DNA from: an uncultured Glaciecola sp.
GTDB lineage: Bacteria > Pseudomonadota > Gammaproteobacteria > Enterobacterales > Alteromonadaceae
Assembly: GCA_947496235.1 (NCBI GenBank)
Contig: CANMCE010000002.1
Coordinates: 372,001 to 436,000, forward strand
Length of the DNA: 64,000 nucleotides
Direction of reading: 5' to 3'
The notes under the pieces are model-generated. The model made no database searches and had not been told where the DNA came from. It worked only from the letters and a program-made list of their open reading frames with translations. Position 1 is the first letter of the stretch; each line of letters opens with the position of its first letter. This document shows positions 46,165 through 54,798 of the stretch, one piece after another. A program made the position numbers and the translations under genes.

Positions 46165-48162
46165 GTGTCTGGCGTTTTCGAAACCCAAATAAGATTATTT
46201 GATAAATATTCACCTCATTCTGCTCAATTAGCTGTCAATGGTAATTCGACTGCTACGGCTGAGATCAAAGATAACAAGCTCTACGTCACCTGTATCGCTA
46301 AAAATGCAGGGAAATATGATGTTTGTGGGGCTTCCTACATATTGGTAGAAAATATAGAGCAGGGCATAGATTTAAGTAATTATTATGCAGTTTCGGTTGA
46401 TATGAATGTCACCAAGCCGGCGCCAGAAGCTAAAGTTAAGTTTTCAATACGCACATTCAACCCTGCATATTCCGAATCAGATAGACCAGACTCCAATAAA
46501 TATAACAGCATTGTGCTGACACCTTCGGTTGACTTAAAAGATACCAAGGTGTTACTTAACTATTTTCAGGTTGAGAGTTGGTGGGTTCGTGAAAACAATA
46601 TTGCATTTGAAGACTCTCTTTTAGATTTTGGCAATGTCATTGGCATTGATTTTATCAACAATAATGTTGAAACGGATGGCATTTACCATATCGAAGTCAA
46701 CAACGTCGTTTTTTATCGGCATCTTTTAAGCACAAGTGAGTTATTAATCCTAGTAGCTTTAATGTGGCTATGCATTATCGTACTTCTTATCAAGCGTAAT
46801 CGAATTTTATTGCATGAAAGGGCAACTAAAGATCATTTGACCAATATTGCCAACAGAAATGGACTTCAAGAATGGATAGATAAACTTAAAATTAATGACA
46901 AGAACCCGGTAAAAATGACCATGTTTTATATGGACATTGACGACTTCAAAAAAGTCAACGACACCCATGGTCATGCAGCGGGAGATGTCATTCTGAAACA
47001 CTTTTGCCGAGTTACAAGAAAAGTTCTTAAAGATTGCAATAAAACACCCAATATTTTCACACGATTATCAGGGGATGAATTCGCTATTTTTGCTGTAAAC
47101 CTAACTCTAATTAAAGCTGAAAAAGTCGCAAAAAAGATATTTAAAGGGTTAGAAAAAAGTGTCTCTGTGTCCAACAATGAAATAAGGATTAGCACTAGTA
47201 TTGGAATTTCACTTAAAGTTGTTAGCAATGATAGTTTTAAAAAGCTAATCGAAGAAGCCGATTTAGCGATGTATTTGGCAAAGCAAAATGGCAAAAATCA
47301 ATATAAGATTTATGATGAACAGGTTGAGCGTCAGGCTACCAGTCGAAAATCACTAGCAAGGTTGATTTTGCAGGCGATTCAGGATAATCAATTTGATCTT
47401 TTGTTTATGCCTATCTTTGATATTGGTTCTCGGCAAGTACGAGCAGTTGAAGTTATGATACAACCCATATCCCTTGAGTTGAAAGAGTATAAATCAGAAG
47501 AATTGATACCCATAGCTGAGGAGTACGGCTTGATACAGCAGCTAGATTACTGGGTAATGCGCGAAACCTTTTCAATTTTGAAATCAAATAAAGCCTTGAT
47601 AGAGAAACTTGGTTTAACCTTTAGAGTCAATGTTTCCACCTTAGACTTGCAAACTGATGAATTTAACGCGGTTGTATTGAAACTAATGGAGGATTACAAC
47701 ATTGCTCCTTCGTTTTTTGCGTTAGAGGTTACCGAAACTGCGTTTGAATCCAATTATGCAAACTCAGTTAAAATGCTAAAGGAACTGAGCCAAAAGGGTA
47801 TTGCAATAGTGTTAGACAATTTTGGTACAGGTTACACATCTTTGACGCAATTGGCGCATTACCCCATATCAGGTATTAAAATCGATAAATCCTTTATACA
47901 GATGTTTGCCACCAACAACCCCAAAGGCATTGCGCTGATTCGTTCCATTATTCAAATTGCCCAAGTTTTTGATTTAAGTATAACCGCTGAAGGCGTTGAT
48001 ACATTGGAACAATTTTACTTTCTTGAAAAGGAAGGTTGTCATCATATTCAAGGCTCACTGTACTCTCAGCCTCTTAGTTTGGAAGACCTAATAAGAGGAT
48101 TACGTAATCAAAGAGCTTTTAGTGATCCAAGTAGTCAGGACCAAAAAGCCGACAATAATTAG
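46165..48162 (+). CDS. GGDEF/degenerate-EAL membrane signalling protein
   Basis: The first conventional start is the GTG at 46165 (665 aa), but the same frame is open upstream to 46066 and encodes TPRLLAQSIIAIFVSSILL, a clean membrane helix, with GGAG at 46068-46071. No ATG, GTG or TTG occurs in that extension, so a rare start (for example ATC 46081 or ATT 46084) is likely. A periplasmic domain (to about 185), a second helix (about 194-210), GGDEF (215-385; SGDEF in place of GGDEF) and EAL (400-650) follow. The EAL motif reads EVM and DDFG reads DNFG, so phosphodiesterase activity is doubtful while cyclase activity is plausible. Confidence 0.8.
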   Translation: MSGVFETQIRLFDKYSPHSAQLAVNGNSTATAEIKDNKLYVTCIAKNAGKYDVCGASYILVENIEQGIDLSNYYAVSVDMNVTKPAPEAKVKFSIRTFNPAYSESDRPDSNKYNSIVLTPSVDLKDTKVLLNYFQVESWWVRENNIAFEDSLLDFGNVIGIDFINNNVETDGIYHIEVNNVVFYRHLLSTSELLILVALMWLCIIVLLIKRNRILLHERATKDHLTNIANRNGLQEWIDKLKINDKNPVKMTMFYMDIDDFKKVNDTHGHAAGDVILKHFCRVTRKVLKDCNKTPNIFTRLSGDEFAIFAVNLTLIKAEKVAKKIFKGLEKSVSVSNNEIRISTSIGISLKVVSNDSFKKLIEEADLAMYLAKQNGKNQYKIYDEQVERQATSRKSLARLILQAIQDNQFDLLFMPIFDIGSRQVRAVEVMIQPISLELKEYKSEELIPIAEEYGLIQQLDYWVMRETFSILKSNKALIEKLGLTFRVNVSTLDLQTDEFNAVVLKLMEDYNIAPSFFALEVTETAFESNYANSVKMLKELSQKGIAIVLDNFGTGYTSLTQLAHYPISGIKIDKSFIQMFATNNPKGIALIRSIIQIAQVFDLSITAEGVDTLEQFYFLEKEGCHHIQGSLYSQPLSLEDLIRGLRNQRAFSDPSSQDQKADNN

Positions 48163-48190
48163 TGTCAACTTTATGATTTTTAGACTACTG

Positions 48191-48712
48191 TCAAAACGGA
48201 TTTAATGTATAACCCTGCTGTTGCAATATCGCATGAGCAGTCATTGCTGAAAGCGCCATTTGCACTCCAGGAATGAGTTGAGATTGCTCTACCTTGTTGT
48301 GCATCGCTGATTGTCCACAAACAAATACTTGGGTGTTGTTTTCTAACAACTGCGTTATCAGAGACTCAGACCCATTATCAACCTCAAATCGCTTTTTAAA
48401 TTCATCATTTGATAAAACATCTAGAGTGGCACCACCGTGTACTACCAAGGCTAATTGAATGTTTTGAGCTTTGACGCCGTGAGCAAGGTGCATATTAATA
48501 AAACGCGCTAAAGAATTGATGTTGTTGTTTTGTTTTCCAGATTCAGCTCCTTTGGCAACATCAAAAGCAATTTTGAATTTGGTATTTTCATCAATAGGAA
48601 CATGATCAGGTACCTCATAAAAGTAGCCAAAATCTTTAATTGCCGGTGGTGTGTCTTCAGCGTGTATGCTGAAAGATAGTAAAATAAGTAGAGCAGCAGA
48701 TATATGTTTCAT
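48191..48712 (-). CDS. Secreted DsrE-like protein
   Basis: A 173-residue exported protein: signal peptide at 1-18 (cleavage after IHA). The remainder has the DsrE/DsrF fold pattern (KFKIAFDVAKGAES; VKAQNIQLALVVHGGAT; NTQVFVCGQSAM; MALSAMTAHAILQQQGY), with one conserved cysteine at about 134. Exported DsrE-like proteins are often near sulfur or redox genes; none is visible here. An odd point is that the dispersed repeat GGAGCCGTA lies where a ribosome site would be expected. Confidence 0.8.
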   Translation of the reverse strand: MKHISAALLILLSFSIHAEDTPPAIKDFGYFYEVPDHVPIDENTKFKIAFDVAKGAESGKQNNNINSLARFINMHLAHGVKAQNIQLALVVHGGATLDVLSNDEFKKRFEVDNGSESLITQLLENNTQVFVCGQSAMHNKVEQSQLIPGVQMALSAMTAHAILQQQGYTLNPF

Positions 48713-48731
48713 AATGGAGCCGTAAGAAAAT

Positions 48732-48857
48732 AATGGAGCCGTAGTTCATTTAAAAAAGGAGCCGTAGTTCATTATTCCACTACCTATGCTAAAAACCTAG
48801 GAATTTTCCAGGAATAATGAACTACGGCTCCTTTTTTAAATGAACTACGGCTCCATT
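48732..48857. repeat. 47-bp perfect inverted repeat with bidirectional terminator core
   Basis: Arms 48732-48778 and 48811-48857 are perfectly complementary with a 32-nt loop. Each arm holds two tandem copies of GGAGCCGTAGTTCATT. The inner hairpin is flanked by A6 and T6, so it can serve as a rho-independent terminator on either strand. Another partial copy starts at 48715, and a single copy is at 43064. It lies between the symporter stop and the DsrE start. Confidence 0.85.
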
Positions 48858-48886
48858 TTTACCGATCTATCATCTCCGCTTCAGTG

Positions 48887-50515
48887 TTACCAGAAGCGGT
48901 AGTAGATGAAAATGGTGATACCGATAATACCTGCGGTATGGATGTAATCCCACTTATCTAACCCTGCGATAACCTCACGCATTGTGCTCTTACCTAAGGT
49001 TGAGAATGTGAGACCCTGCAGTTTTTCATCACTGGCTTTTGGTGTAACCATGCTGATAACTATCATTAAAGCGGAGACAATCACAAAGAGTAAAATACAG
49101 TAGTACAACCAATTCATATCTACTATCCAATGTACTGGGGTATCGGTTAGCCCGTCTTTGAATGGTAATAGCACCAAGCGAAGCATACCTAGTACAAAAC
49201 CAGCGACTAGACCAATAAAACCAGCGGCTGGTGTGATGCGTTTACTCAACAATCCAAGTAAGAATACTGCTGCAATGCCAGGAGCAATTAACGATTGAAC
49301 GCTTTGTAGATATTCATACAGAACATCCGCAATTAAACTCATCACTGGGATCCACAAGATACCTAAAACTACAATGACCACGGTGGCAATACGACCGACG
49401 CGAAGAAGTTCTTTCTCACTGGTGTCAGGCTTGAATTTTTTATAAAAATCAATTGTGAACAAGGTTGCTGAAGAGTTAAACAGAGACGCCAATGAGCTCA
49501 TCAAGGCCGCAACTAAGCCTCCAATCACTATACCTTTAACCCCAGCAGGTAAAAGTTCTGAGACTAGAGTAGGGAAGGCTTGGTCCGCACTTTCATAGGT
49601 AATGATGCCCTTAGCGTTAAGTGCGTAAGCAATCATGCCAGGTACTAGGAAGATAAACACTGGTAGCAATTTTAAGTAACCGGCAAACATGGTCCCACGT
49701 CTAGCTTCTTTAATACCTTTTGCTGATAAGACGCGCTGAACAATGTATTGGTCTGTACACCAATACCAAAATCCAATTATGAAAGACCCAAAAATAATCC
49801 CTGGCCATGGGAATTCACTATCACTGGCAGAACGAATGAGATGCATATTCGCGTCGTTTAAGCGCTCAACTTCTGCCCAACCACCGACCTTATCTAGTCC
49901 CACAACTAGGATAACGACGGAACCTATGATCAAGACTGGAGTTTGCAAAACAGAGGTCCACATTATGGCTTTCATACCGCCTAATACAGTGTATAAACCT
50001 GTAATAATCACTAAGCCAAGGGCCGAAATCCAAAAGAAATCTATGCCCCAAATGCTATCGATACCTAAAATGGTTTTAAAGGCAATGCCCCCAGCATAAA
50101 CAGTTACCGCAACTTTAGTGAGAACATAACTGACCAGAGAAATTACCGATAGAAAAGTACGAGCGGAAGATGTGTAACGACGCTCCAAAAACTCAGGCAT
50201 GGTGTAAACTTTACTGCTCCAATAAAAGGGAACAAATATCCAGCCTAAGAGTAATATTATCCAAGATTGTAACTCCCAGTGGGCCAGCGCCATGCCTGAT
50301 TGGGCTCCAGCTCCCGACAGTCCAACTAAATGCTCTGAACCAATATTCGAAGCAAATATTGAAGCACCGATAACTAACCAACTGGCGTTCCTGCCTGCTA
50401 AGAAATAATCAGCAGTATCTTCTTCTTTTTGGCGCAAGGACATTGCCACTACGCCGATTAACAACACAAAAAATCCTGCTAGGACTATCCAGTCCAAAGT
50501 ACTTAATTCAACCAT
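48887..50515 (-). CDS. Sodium/solute symporter (SSS family)
   Basis: A 542-residue inner-membrane transporter with about 14 helices. The family pattern is seen in FASNIGSEHLVGLSGAGAQSG (about 55-75), WRS-like YWSSKVYTMPEFLERRY (residues 98-114) and YWCTDQYIVQRVLSAKGIKEARRG (about 255-278). It resembles SGLT-type sugar transporters (vSGLT group), so uptake of a hexose or pentose with Na+ is likely. CGGAAGC precedes the ATG. The FadR-type regulator starts 286 bp away on the opposite strand. Confidence 0.88.
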   Translation of the reverse strand: MVELSTLDWIVLAGFFVLLIGVVAMSLRQKEEDTADYFLAGRNASWLVIGASIFASNIGSEHLVGLSGAGAQSGMALAHWELQSWIILLLGWIFVPFYWSSKVYTMPEFLERRYTSSARTFLSVISLVSYVLTKVAVTVYAGGIAFKTILGIDSIWGIDFFWISALGLVIITGLYTVLGGMKAIMWTSVLQTPVLIIGSVVILVVGLDKVGGWAEVERLNDANMHLIRSASDSEFPWPGIIFGSFIIGFWYWCTDQYIVQRVLSAKGIKEARRGTMFAGYLKLLPVFIFLVPGMIAYALNAKGIITYESADQAFPTLVSELLPAGVKGIVIGGLVAALMSSLASLFNSSATLFTIDFYKKFKPDTSEKELLRVGRIATVVIVVLGILWIPVMSLIADVLYEYLQSVQSLIAPGIAAVFLLGLLSKRITPAAGFIGLVAGFVLGMLRLVLLPFKDGLTDTPVHWIVDMNWLYYCILLFVIVSALMIVISMVTPKASDEKLQGLTFSTLGKSTMREVIAGLDKWDYIHTAGIIGITIFIYYRFW

Positions 50516-50800
50516 AATGCTTCCGTTGACAGATAGTGGGGTAAGAGTTCACTTTCTTGTTAGTAAATATTTTTAAAATATTATAATATAAATCAAAAAA
50601 TAGAAAGTGTACTTTTAACTAAAAGTTAACATTTTTTTATGTATCCAAGAAGATGTATAGCCTGGCTTAGCTAAATTTTATAACGGCGATCACACATAGC
50701 GTTGTAATCTTCAAATAAAGCTATAAATCTTATAAAGTTAGGGCTGTGACACTCGTTCAATATAGTAGTATGATATCGGCGAAACTTAATGGAAGAGACT

Positions 50801-51520
50801 ATGGCGCGAATAGAAAATCTAAACTTGTCACAACGAGTTACTAATGAACTTGGTAAAGCAATTGTTGCAGGCGAGTATGACACCAAAACTGGCTTGCCAA
50901 CTGAAGCTAAGCTTTGCGATGAATACGGCATTAGCCGAACGGCTGTGCGAGAAGCGGTAAAAATGCTGGCAGCAAAGGGTCTTATTTCATCAAGGCCACG
51001 CCAAGGTATTCGTGTTGAACCTGCTGAAAATTGGAACTTATTTGATACCAGCGTACTGAAATGGTTGTTAGAAAGTAGTCCATCTCTGTTGGTGTTAAAA
51101 GAGTTTTTGCAGATGCGCCATACTATTGAGCCACAAGCAGCAGCTTTGGCCGCTAAGAGTGGTGACAGTGCCGCGATTGATGAAATTCGTAAAGCAGTAG
51201 AAGAAATGAAACGAGCCGCAAATGAACCTGAAGGTGATATCCATGATTCGGACTTGGCCTTTCACACTGCAATTTTGAAAGCCAGCGGTAACCGATTCCT
51301 TTATCAGATGAGAGATTTTATTTCTACTGCATTGCATGTGAGTATTCAGCATACCACGCCGGCTAAGGGAAATAAGGTAAGTATTGCCGAAGACCACTAT
51401 AAAATTTATGCCGCTATAGTAAATGGCGAATCAGATCGCGCCAAGAATATGATGACTTATCTCATCGATGAAGCCATGGCATTTATAGAGTCTGAAATTA
51501 AACGTACTAGTGCCCAGTAA
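50801..51520 (+). CDS. FadR-subfamily GntR regulator
   Basis: A 239-residue regulator. I start at the ATG at 50801 because GGAAGAG precedes it; an ATG four codons earlier is the alternative. The N-terminal winged helix (LPTEAKLCDEYGISRTAVREAVKMLAAKGLISSRPRQGIRV) is followed by an FCD ligand domain (110-235) with metal-type residues (HDSDLAFHTAI, SIAEDHYKIYAAI). It lies 29-44 bp before an SDR gene and divergent from the symporter, so it probably controls one or both. The effector is probably a sugar acid or sugar. Confidence 0.85.
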   Translation: MARIENLNLSQRVTNELGKAIVAGEYDTKTGLPTEAKLCDEYGISRTAVREAVKMLAAKGLISSRPRQGIRVEPAENWNLFDTSVLKWLLESSPSLLVLKEFLQMRHTIEPQAAALAAKSGDSAAIDEIRKAVEEMKRAANEPEGDIHDSDLAFHTAILKASGNRFLYQMRDFISTALHVSIQHTTPAKGNKVSIAEDHYKIYAAIVNGESDRAKNMMTYLIDEAMAFIESEIKRTSAQ

Positions 51521-51564
51521 ACAAGCTGAAACTCAGTTAACAAGCTAAAGTGAATTATATTAAT

Positions 51565-52332
51565 ATGAGTCAAATTGCGTCATATCCTAGTTTGAATAAT
51601 AAAACTGTGTTCATAACGGGCGGTGGAACTGGGATCGGTGCCGTTATGGTCGAGCGTTTTTGCCAACAAGGTGCAAAGGTTGCTTTTGTTGATTTAGTGG
51701 TCGATAAAAGTTTAGCACTTTGTTCGACGTTAAAGGGCCAATATCAGCATGATCCTTTGTTCCTTGAGTGCGACATTAGAGATGCATCAGCACTAAAAGA
51801 ATCCATCAATACATTTCAACAAAAACTGGGTGATATCAGTGTGCTAATCAACAATGCAGCAGATGATACTCGGCATCAGGCTGATACTCTTAGCGAAGAC
51901 GCTTGGGACAACTACATGGCTATTAATCTTCGCCCTTGTTTTTTCGCTACCCAAGAAATTATTCCGCAGATGCAGCGGCTGGGCGGTGGCAGTATTATCA
52001 ATATGGGTTCTGTCAGTTGGCGCAAGAAACAAACCTGCATGCCAGCATACACCACGGCAAAAGCAGCTATCGAAGGCCTAAGTCGCACAATGGCGGCGAC
52101 TTATGGAAAAGACAATGTGCGAGTGAATACCTTAATACCAGGCTGGGTAATGACGGAACGTCAAATGACTCGTTGGTTGAATCCAGATATTGTCCAAGAA
52201 GTGCAGGAAAGTCAGTGCATAAAGAAAACATTGCAACCAGATGATATCGCGAACGCCGCACTTTTCCTTGCTTCAGAAGACAGTAACATGCTAACAGGAC
52301 AGAGCATTATTGTGGATGCTGGCTGGGCCTAA
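51565..52332 (+). CDS. SDR-family sugar dehydrogenase
   Basis: A 255-residue short-chain dehydrogenase starting at the ATG at 51565 (a GTG five codons earlier is possible). The NAD(P) motif is TGGGTGIG, the NNA strand motif is LINNAADDT and the active site is YTTAK with Ser in GSVSWRKKQ. VNTLIPGWVMTE and DAGWA are typical of sugar 1-dehydrogenases in this family. Position after a GntR regulator and near a sugar symporter suggests oxidation of an aldose such as L-arabinose, galactose or fucose; the substrate is inferred. Confidence 0.8.
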   Translation: MSQIASYPSLNNKTVFITGGGTGIGAVMVERFCQQGAKVAFVDLVVDKSLALCSTLKGQYQHDPLFLECDIRDASALKESINTFQQKLGDISVLINNAADDTRHQADTLSEDAWDNYMAINLRPCFFATQEIIPQMQRLGGGSIINMGSVSWRKKQTCMPAYTTAKAAIEGLSRTMAATYGKDNVRVNTLIPGWVMTERQMTRWLNPDIVQEVQESQCIKKTLQPDDIANAALFLASEDSNMLTGQSIIVDAGWA

Positions 52333-52466
52333 TCAATAAAACTAAATATTTTACTAGAAAAATACCTCATTTCTTGAGATAAATAATATTGTATTATTAA
52401 AATTACAAGTCCTGCCGCTACTAGTTGGCGTTTGGTTGCGAAGGGCGTTAGCGGTGGGACGGTAGA

Positions 52467-53174
52467 TTGCACGAATTCGTTTGGGTTTACTTAGTATTAA
52501 TTTTAGGCGCGTGCTTGCAGAGTATGATTGGCTTTGGGCTTGGTCTTTTGTGCGCTCCTGTCATATATATGATCTATCCTGAATTAGTCCCCGGACCCAT
52601 GATCATGAACGCCCTTTTAATTACCTCAATCCTAAGCGTGAAACACAGAGCTAAAATTGATTTTCACCAAACAGGCTTTTCTATAATGGGGGGAACCGCT
52701 GGTGTATTAGTTGCTGGCGTGGTTATGTTATTCATCGATTCTCATCAATATCAATTGCTGTTTGGTATATCTATTTTAGTTGCGGTCGCCTTATCTTTAG
52801 TTGGGATAGCCCCAAGGGTTAGCATAATTTCTAATTTAATAGCATCGATGCTGTCAGGTTTTTTAGGCACTACAACTTCAGCGGGTGGTGCGCCCATGGG
52901 CCTGTTATATCAAACCGTGCAAAAGGAAAAAATTAAGGCCAACTTGAGTATCTTTTTTACTTATATCAACTTATTCGCAATTATTGTGCTTTCACTTGCA
53001 GGCGTTATTGGTTTTTCAGACTTTGTTTTATTTCTATATTGTATACCGGCACTTCTGGTTGGTTGGATTTTGGCCATCTATATCAACCGTAGGATTAATG
53101 AAAAGCTTATTCGTACTCTAATCCTTACTATCGCTAGTCTATCAGGCCTAATGTTAGTTATTTTTAGAGGTTAA
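52467..53174 (+). CDS. TauE/SafE-family permease
   Basis: A 235-residue protein with about eight membrane helices. The first segment GACLQSMIGFGLGLLCAPV and the later SGFLGTTTSAGGAPMGLL are the duplicated TauE/SafE signatures. The frame starts at a TTG with GGGACGGTAG upstream. A possible hairpin (CCGCTA at 52415 with TAGCGG at 52449) lies just ahead of the start and might affect translation. The family exports sulfite or organosulfonates; the substrate is unknown here. Confidence 0.75.
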   Translation: MHEFVWVYLVLILGACLQSMIGFGLGLLCAPVIYMIYPELVPGPMIMNALLITSILSVKHRAKIDFHQTGFSIMGGTAGVLVAGVVMLFIDSHQYQLLFGISILVAVALSLVGIAPRVSIISNLIASMLSGFLGTTTSAGGAPMGLLYQTVQKEKIKANLSIFFTYINLFAIIVLSLAGVIGFSDFVLFLYCIPALLVGWILAIYINRRINEKLIRTLILTIASLSGLMLVIFRG

Positions 53175-53189
53175 CTTACATTTTAAACA

Positions 53190-54017
53190 CTATGGGTTTT
53201 TCTTGTCAGCCAGCCATTGTTTTGGTGATAAACCTGTTCTCTTTTTGAATACCCGAGCCAAAGAAGAAGCATTTTCATAACCTACGGCTTCGGCAACTAT
53301 CGTAACAGGTTTATCTTTGAGAAGCATGTTCTGGGCTTTGCTAATTCTTAAGTCAGTTAAATAGTCTAGAGGCGGAAGCCCCAAGGTTTGTTTAAACAAA
53401 CTGGCAAATTTAGAGCGAGACATGGCAACTTTGTTTGCCATACTTTCCACCGTCCAATGTGACTCCGGTGATTCGCTTAAGGCCGAAATCAACGACATGA
53501 TAGCGGGTTGAGTGGCGGCAGTGAACTGCGACAAGTTGACTCTGCCGGTGTCGACGACATAACGGAGCAATCGCATCATGAAAATATCGCACAGACGATC
53601 GATTATCCATTGGCGGCCTATTTCTTCTTCAAAGGCTTCGCTGAATATTTCTTCGGTGATAGTTTGCAATGGAGGAGCTTCTGAAAGAGGAACCCACAAA
53701 AATCTTGGTAATTGTTCGACCAACAAATGTTGTTGACGACGGTCAAAGTGGATATTGGCACATACCACAACCGCTTCTTCAGAATCTTCAATAAAAATGC
53801 GATGTACACAGCCTGCAGGGAAAAATATGATGGTGGGTTTGTCCAGTACCACGGGTTGAGAATCAGCCAGCATAACCGTCATTTTGCCAGATTTTAAAAA
53901 ATGCAGGTGGGCAAAGCCTTTACCTTCGGACGAGGTGAGAAGTCCGCATAGACCACCACTGTAAAAAACCTCAGCGCGCAAATCTAGGTCTTGTAAAAGT
54001 ACACTTAGTGTATCCAT
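53190..54017 (-). CDS. AraC-family regulator with cupin sensor
   Basis: A 275-residue regulator. The N-terminus (about 10-105) is a cupin-type sensor (FAHLHFLKSGKMTVML; FFPAGCVHRIFIED). The C-terminal 100 residues carry two helix-turn-helix units (VESMANKVAMSRSKFASLFKQTLGLPPLDYL; VTIVAEAVGYENASSLARVFKKRTGLSPKQW). It is convergent with the TauE-like gene and divergent from the vWA/motor cluster across 240 bp, so it may control the latter or itself. The ligand is unknown. Confidence 0.88.
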   Translation of the reverse strand: MDTLSVLLQDLDLRAEVFYSGGLCGLLTSSEGKGFAHLHFLKSGKMTVMLADSQPVVLDKPTIIFFPAGCVHRIFIEDSEEAVVVCANIHFDRRQQHLLVEQLPRFLWVPLSEAPPLQTITEEIFSEAFEEEIGRQWIIDRLCDIFMMRLLRYVVDTGRVNLSQFTAATQPAIMSLISALSESPESHWTVESMANKVAMSRSKFASLFKQTLGLPPLDYLTDLRISKAQNMLLKDKPVTIVAEAVGYENASSLARVFKKRTGLSPKQWLADKKNP

Positions 54018-54257
54018 ATACCCTCCATGATTGGATTTATACGCTTAGTACCCCCATTAAAAAGCGCGACTTTCAAAATCTAACAACGTAGGAAAATACC
54101 ACTGATACACTAGTTGCGCAAATAGACTAAACTATAGGAACCGTCTTATTTACAAAATCTCACAAATTTTTCATTGCAATACTTAGGTGAAAATTTGATT
54201 ATGAACCTTTGGCTAGCTCAAACCTCTAATAACTAACGTAATTTAAGTGAATTTAAA
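54018..54257. other. Divergent intergenic region
   Basis: 240 bp between the AraC gene and the first gene of the motor-like cluster. It is AT-rich, with no clear dyad or convincing sigma-70 pair. Divergent promoters are expected here but I could not fix them. Confidence 0.3.
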
Positions 54258-54791
54258 ATGAATATATTTAATAATTTATCGATGTTTGTTCTGGTTGTTA
54301 CTGTAGGGCTAGTTTCGGGGTTACAAACCGCGCAGGCCTCAGATGAAGTCGTTAGTGCCTATGAATGCACACAAGTAAGTTTAGACGACATAGACGAATC
54401 ATTGTTGACTAAAGAAGAAAAACTAGCGCTTATGGAACAAGGATTAAAGCGGTCAATAGACAGCTATGCAACCTGTGTGGGTAAGGTGCAGCAACAACAA
54501 GCGTCTGGAGGCGCAGGTGGCGGCTTAGAAGGTGAAGGCGACGGAAATGAAAGTGCTAGTGAAGGTAATCAAGTAGCGAATTCAAATTCCAATAATGGTG
54601 ATGCGCCACCGCAAGAGGTGAACACACCAACGACTGAACAATCTCAAACTACGCCCGCCCAGCGTAAAGTCGGCAAGCCGAAAGATAATGATTCAATTAT
54701 CTGTCAATTACTTTGGGAGGAAATTCAAACTGCTCCCGAGGATAAATTAGCAGGTTTTAAAAAGCAGTATGCTGAATACAAATGTGGATAG
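54258..54791 (+). CDS. Secreted low-complexity protein of motor-like cluster
   Basis: A 177-residue exported protein: signal peptide at 1-27 (cleavage after AQA). Two conserved-looking segments with cysteines (AYECTQVSLDDIDESLL; YATCVGKVQQQQ, and a C-terminal ICQLLWEEIQ...YKCG) flank a Gly/Ser/Asn-rich linker (about 80-140). The function is unknown. Its stop is 7 bp before the proposed lipoprotein start, and it begins a run of eight co-directional genes. Confidence 0.65.
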   Translation: MNIFNNLSMFVLVVTVGLVSGLQTAQASDEVVSAYECTQVSLDDIDESLLTKEEKLALMEQGLKRSIDSYATCVGKVQQQQASGGAGGGLEGEGDGNESASEGNQVANSNSNNGDAPPQEVNTPTTEQSQTTPAQRKVGKPKDNDSIICQLLWEEIQTAPEDKLAGFKKQYAEYKCG

Positions 54792-54798
54792 TAAAGAT

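Noticed and set aside
48732-48857. Possible CRISPR array or integration site
   Set aside because: Repeats are inverted and nested rather than direct with unique spacers, and no cas or integrase gene is in the window.
49743-50099. 118-codon plus-strand frame
   Set aside because: It is the exact antisense of the sodium symporter, whose frame has clear family motifs.
51095-51397. 100-codon minus-strand frame
   Set aside because: Antisense of the FadR-type regulator's ligand domain.
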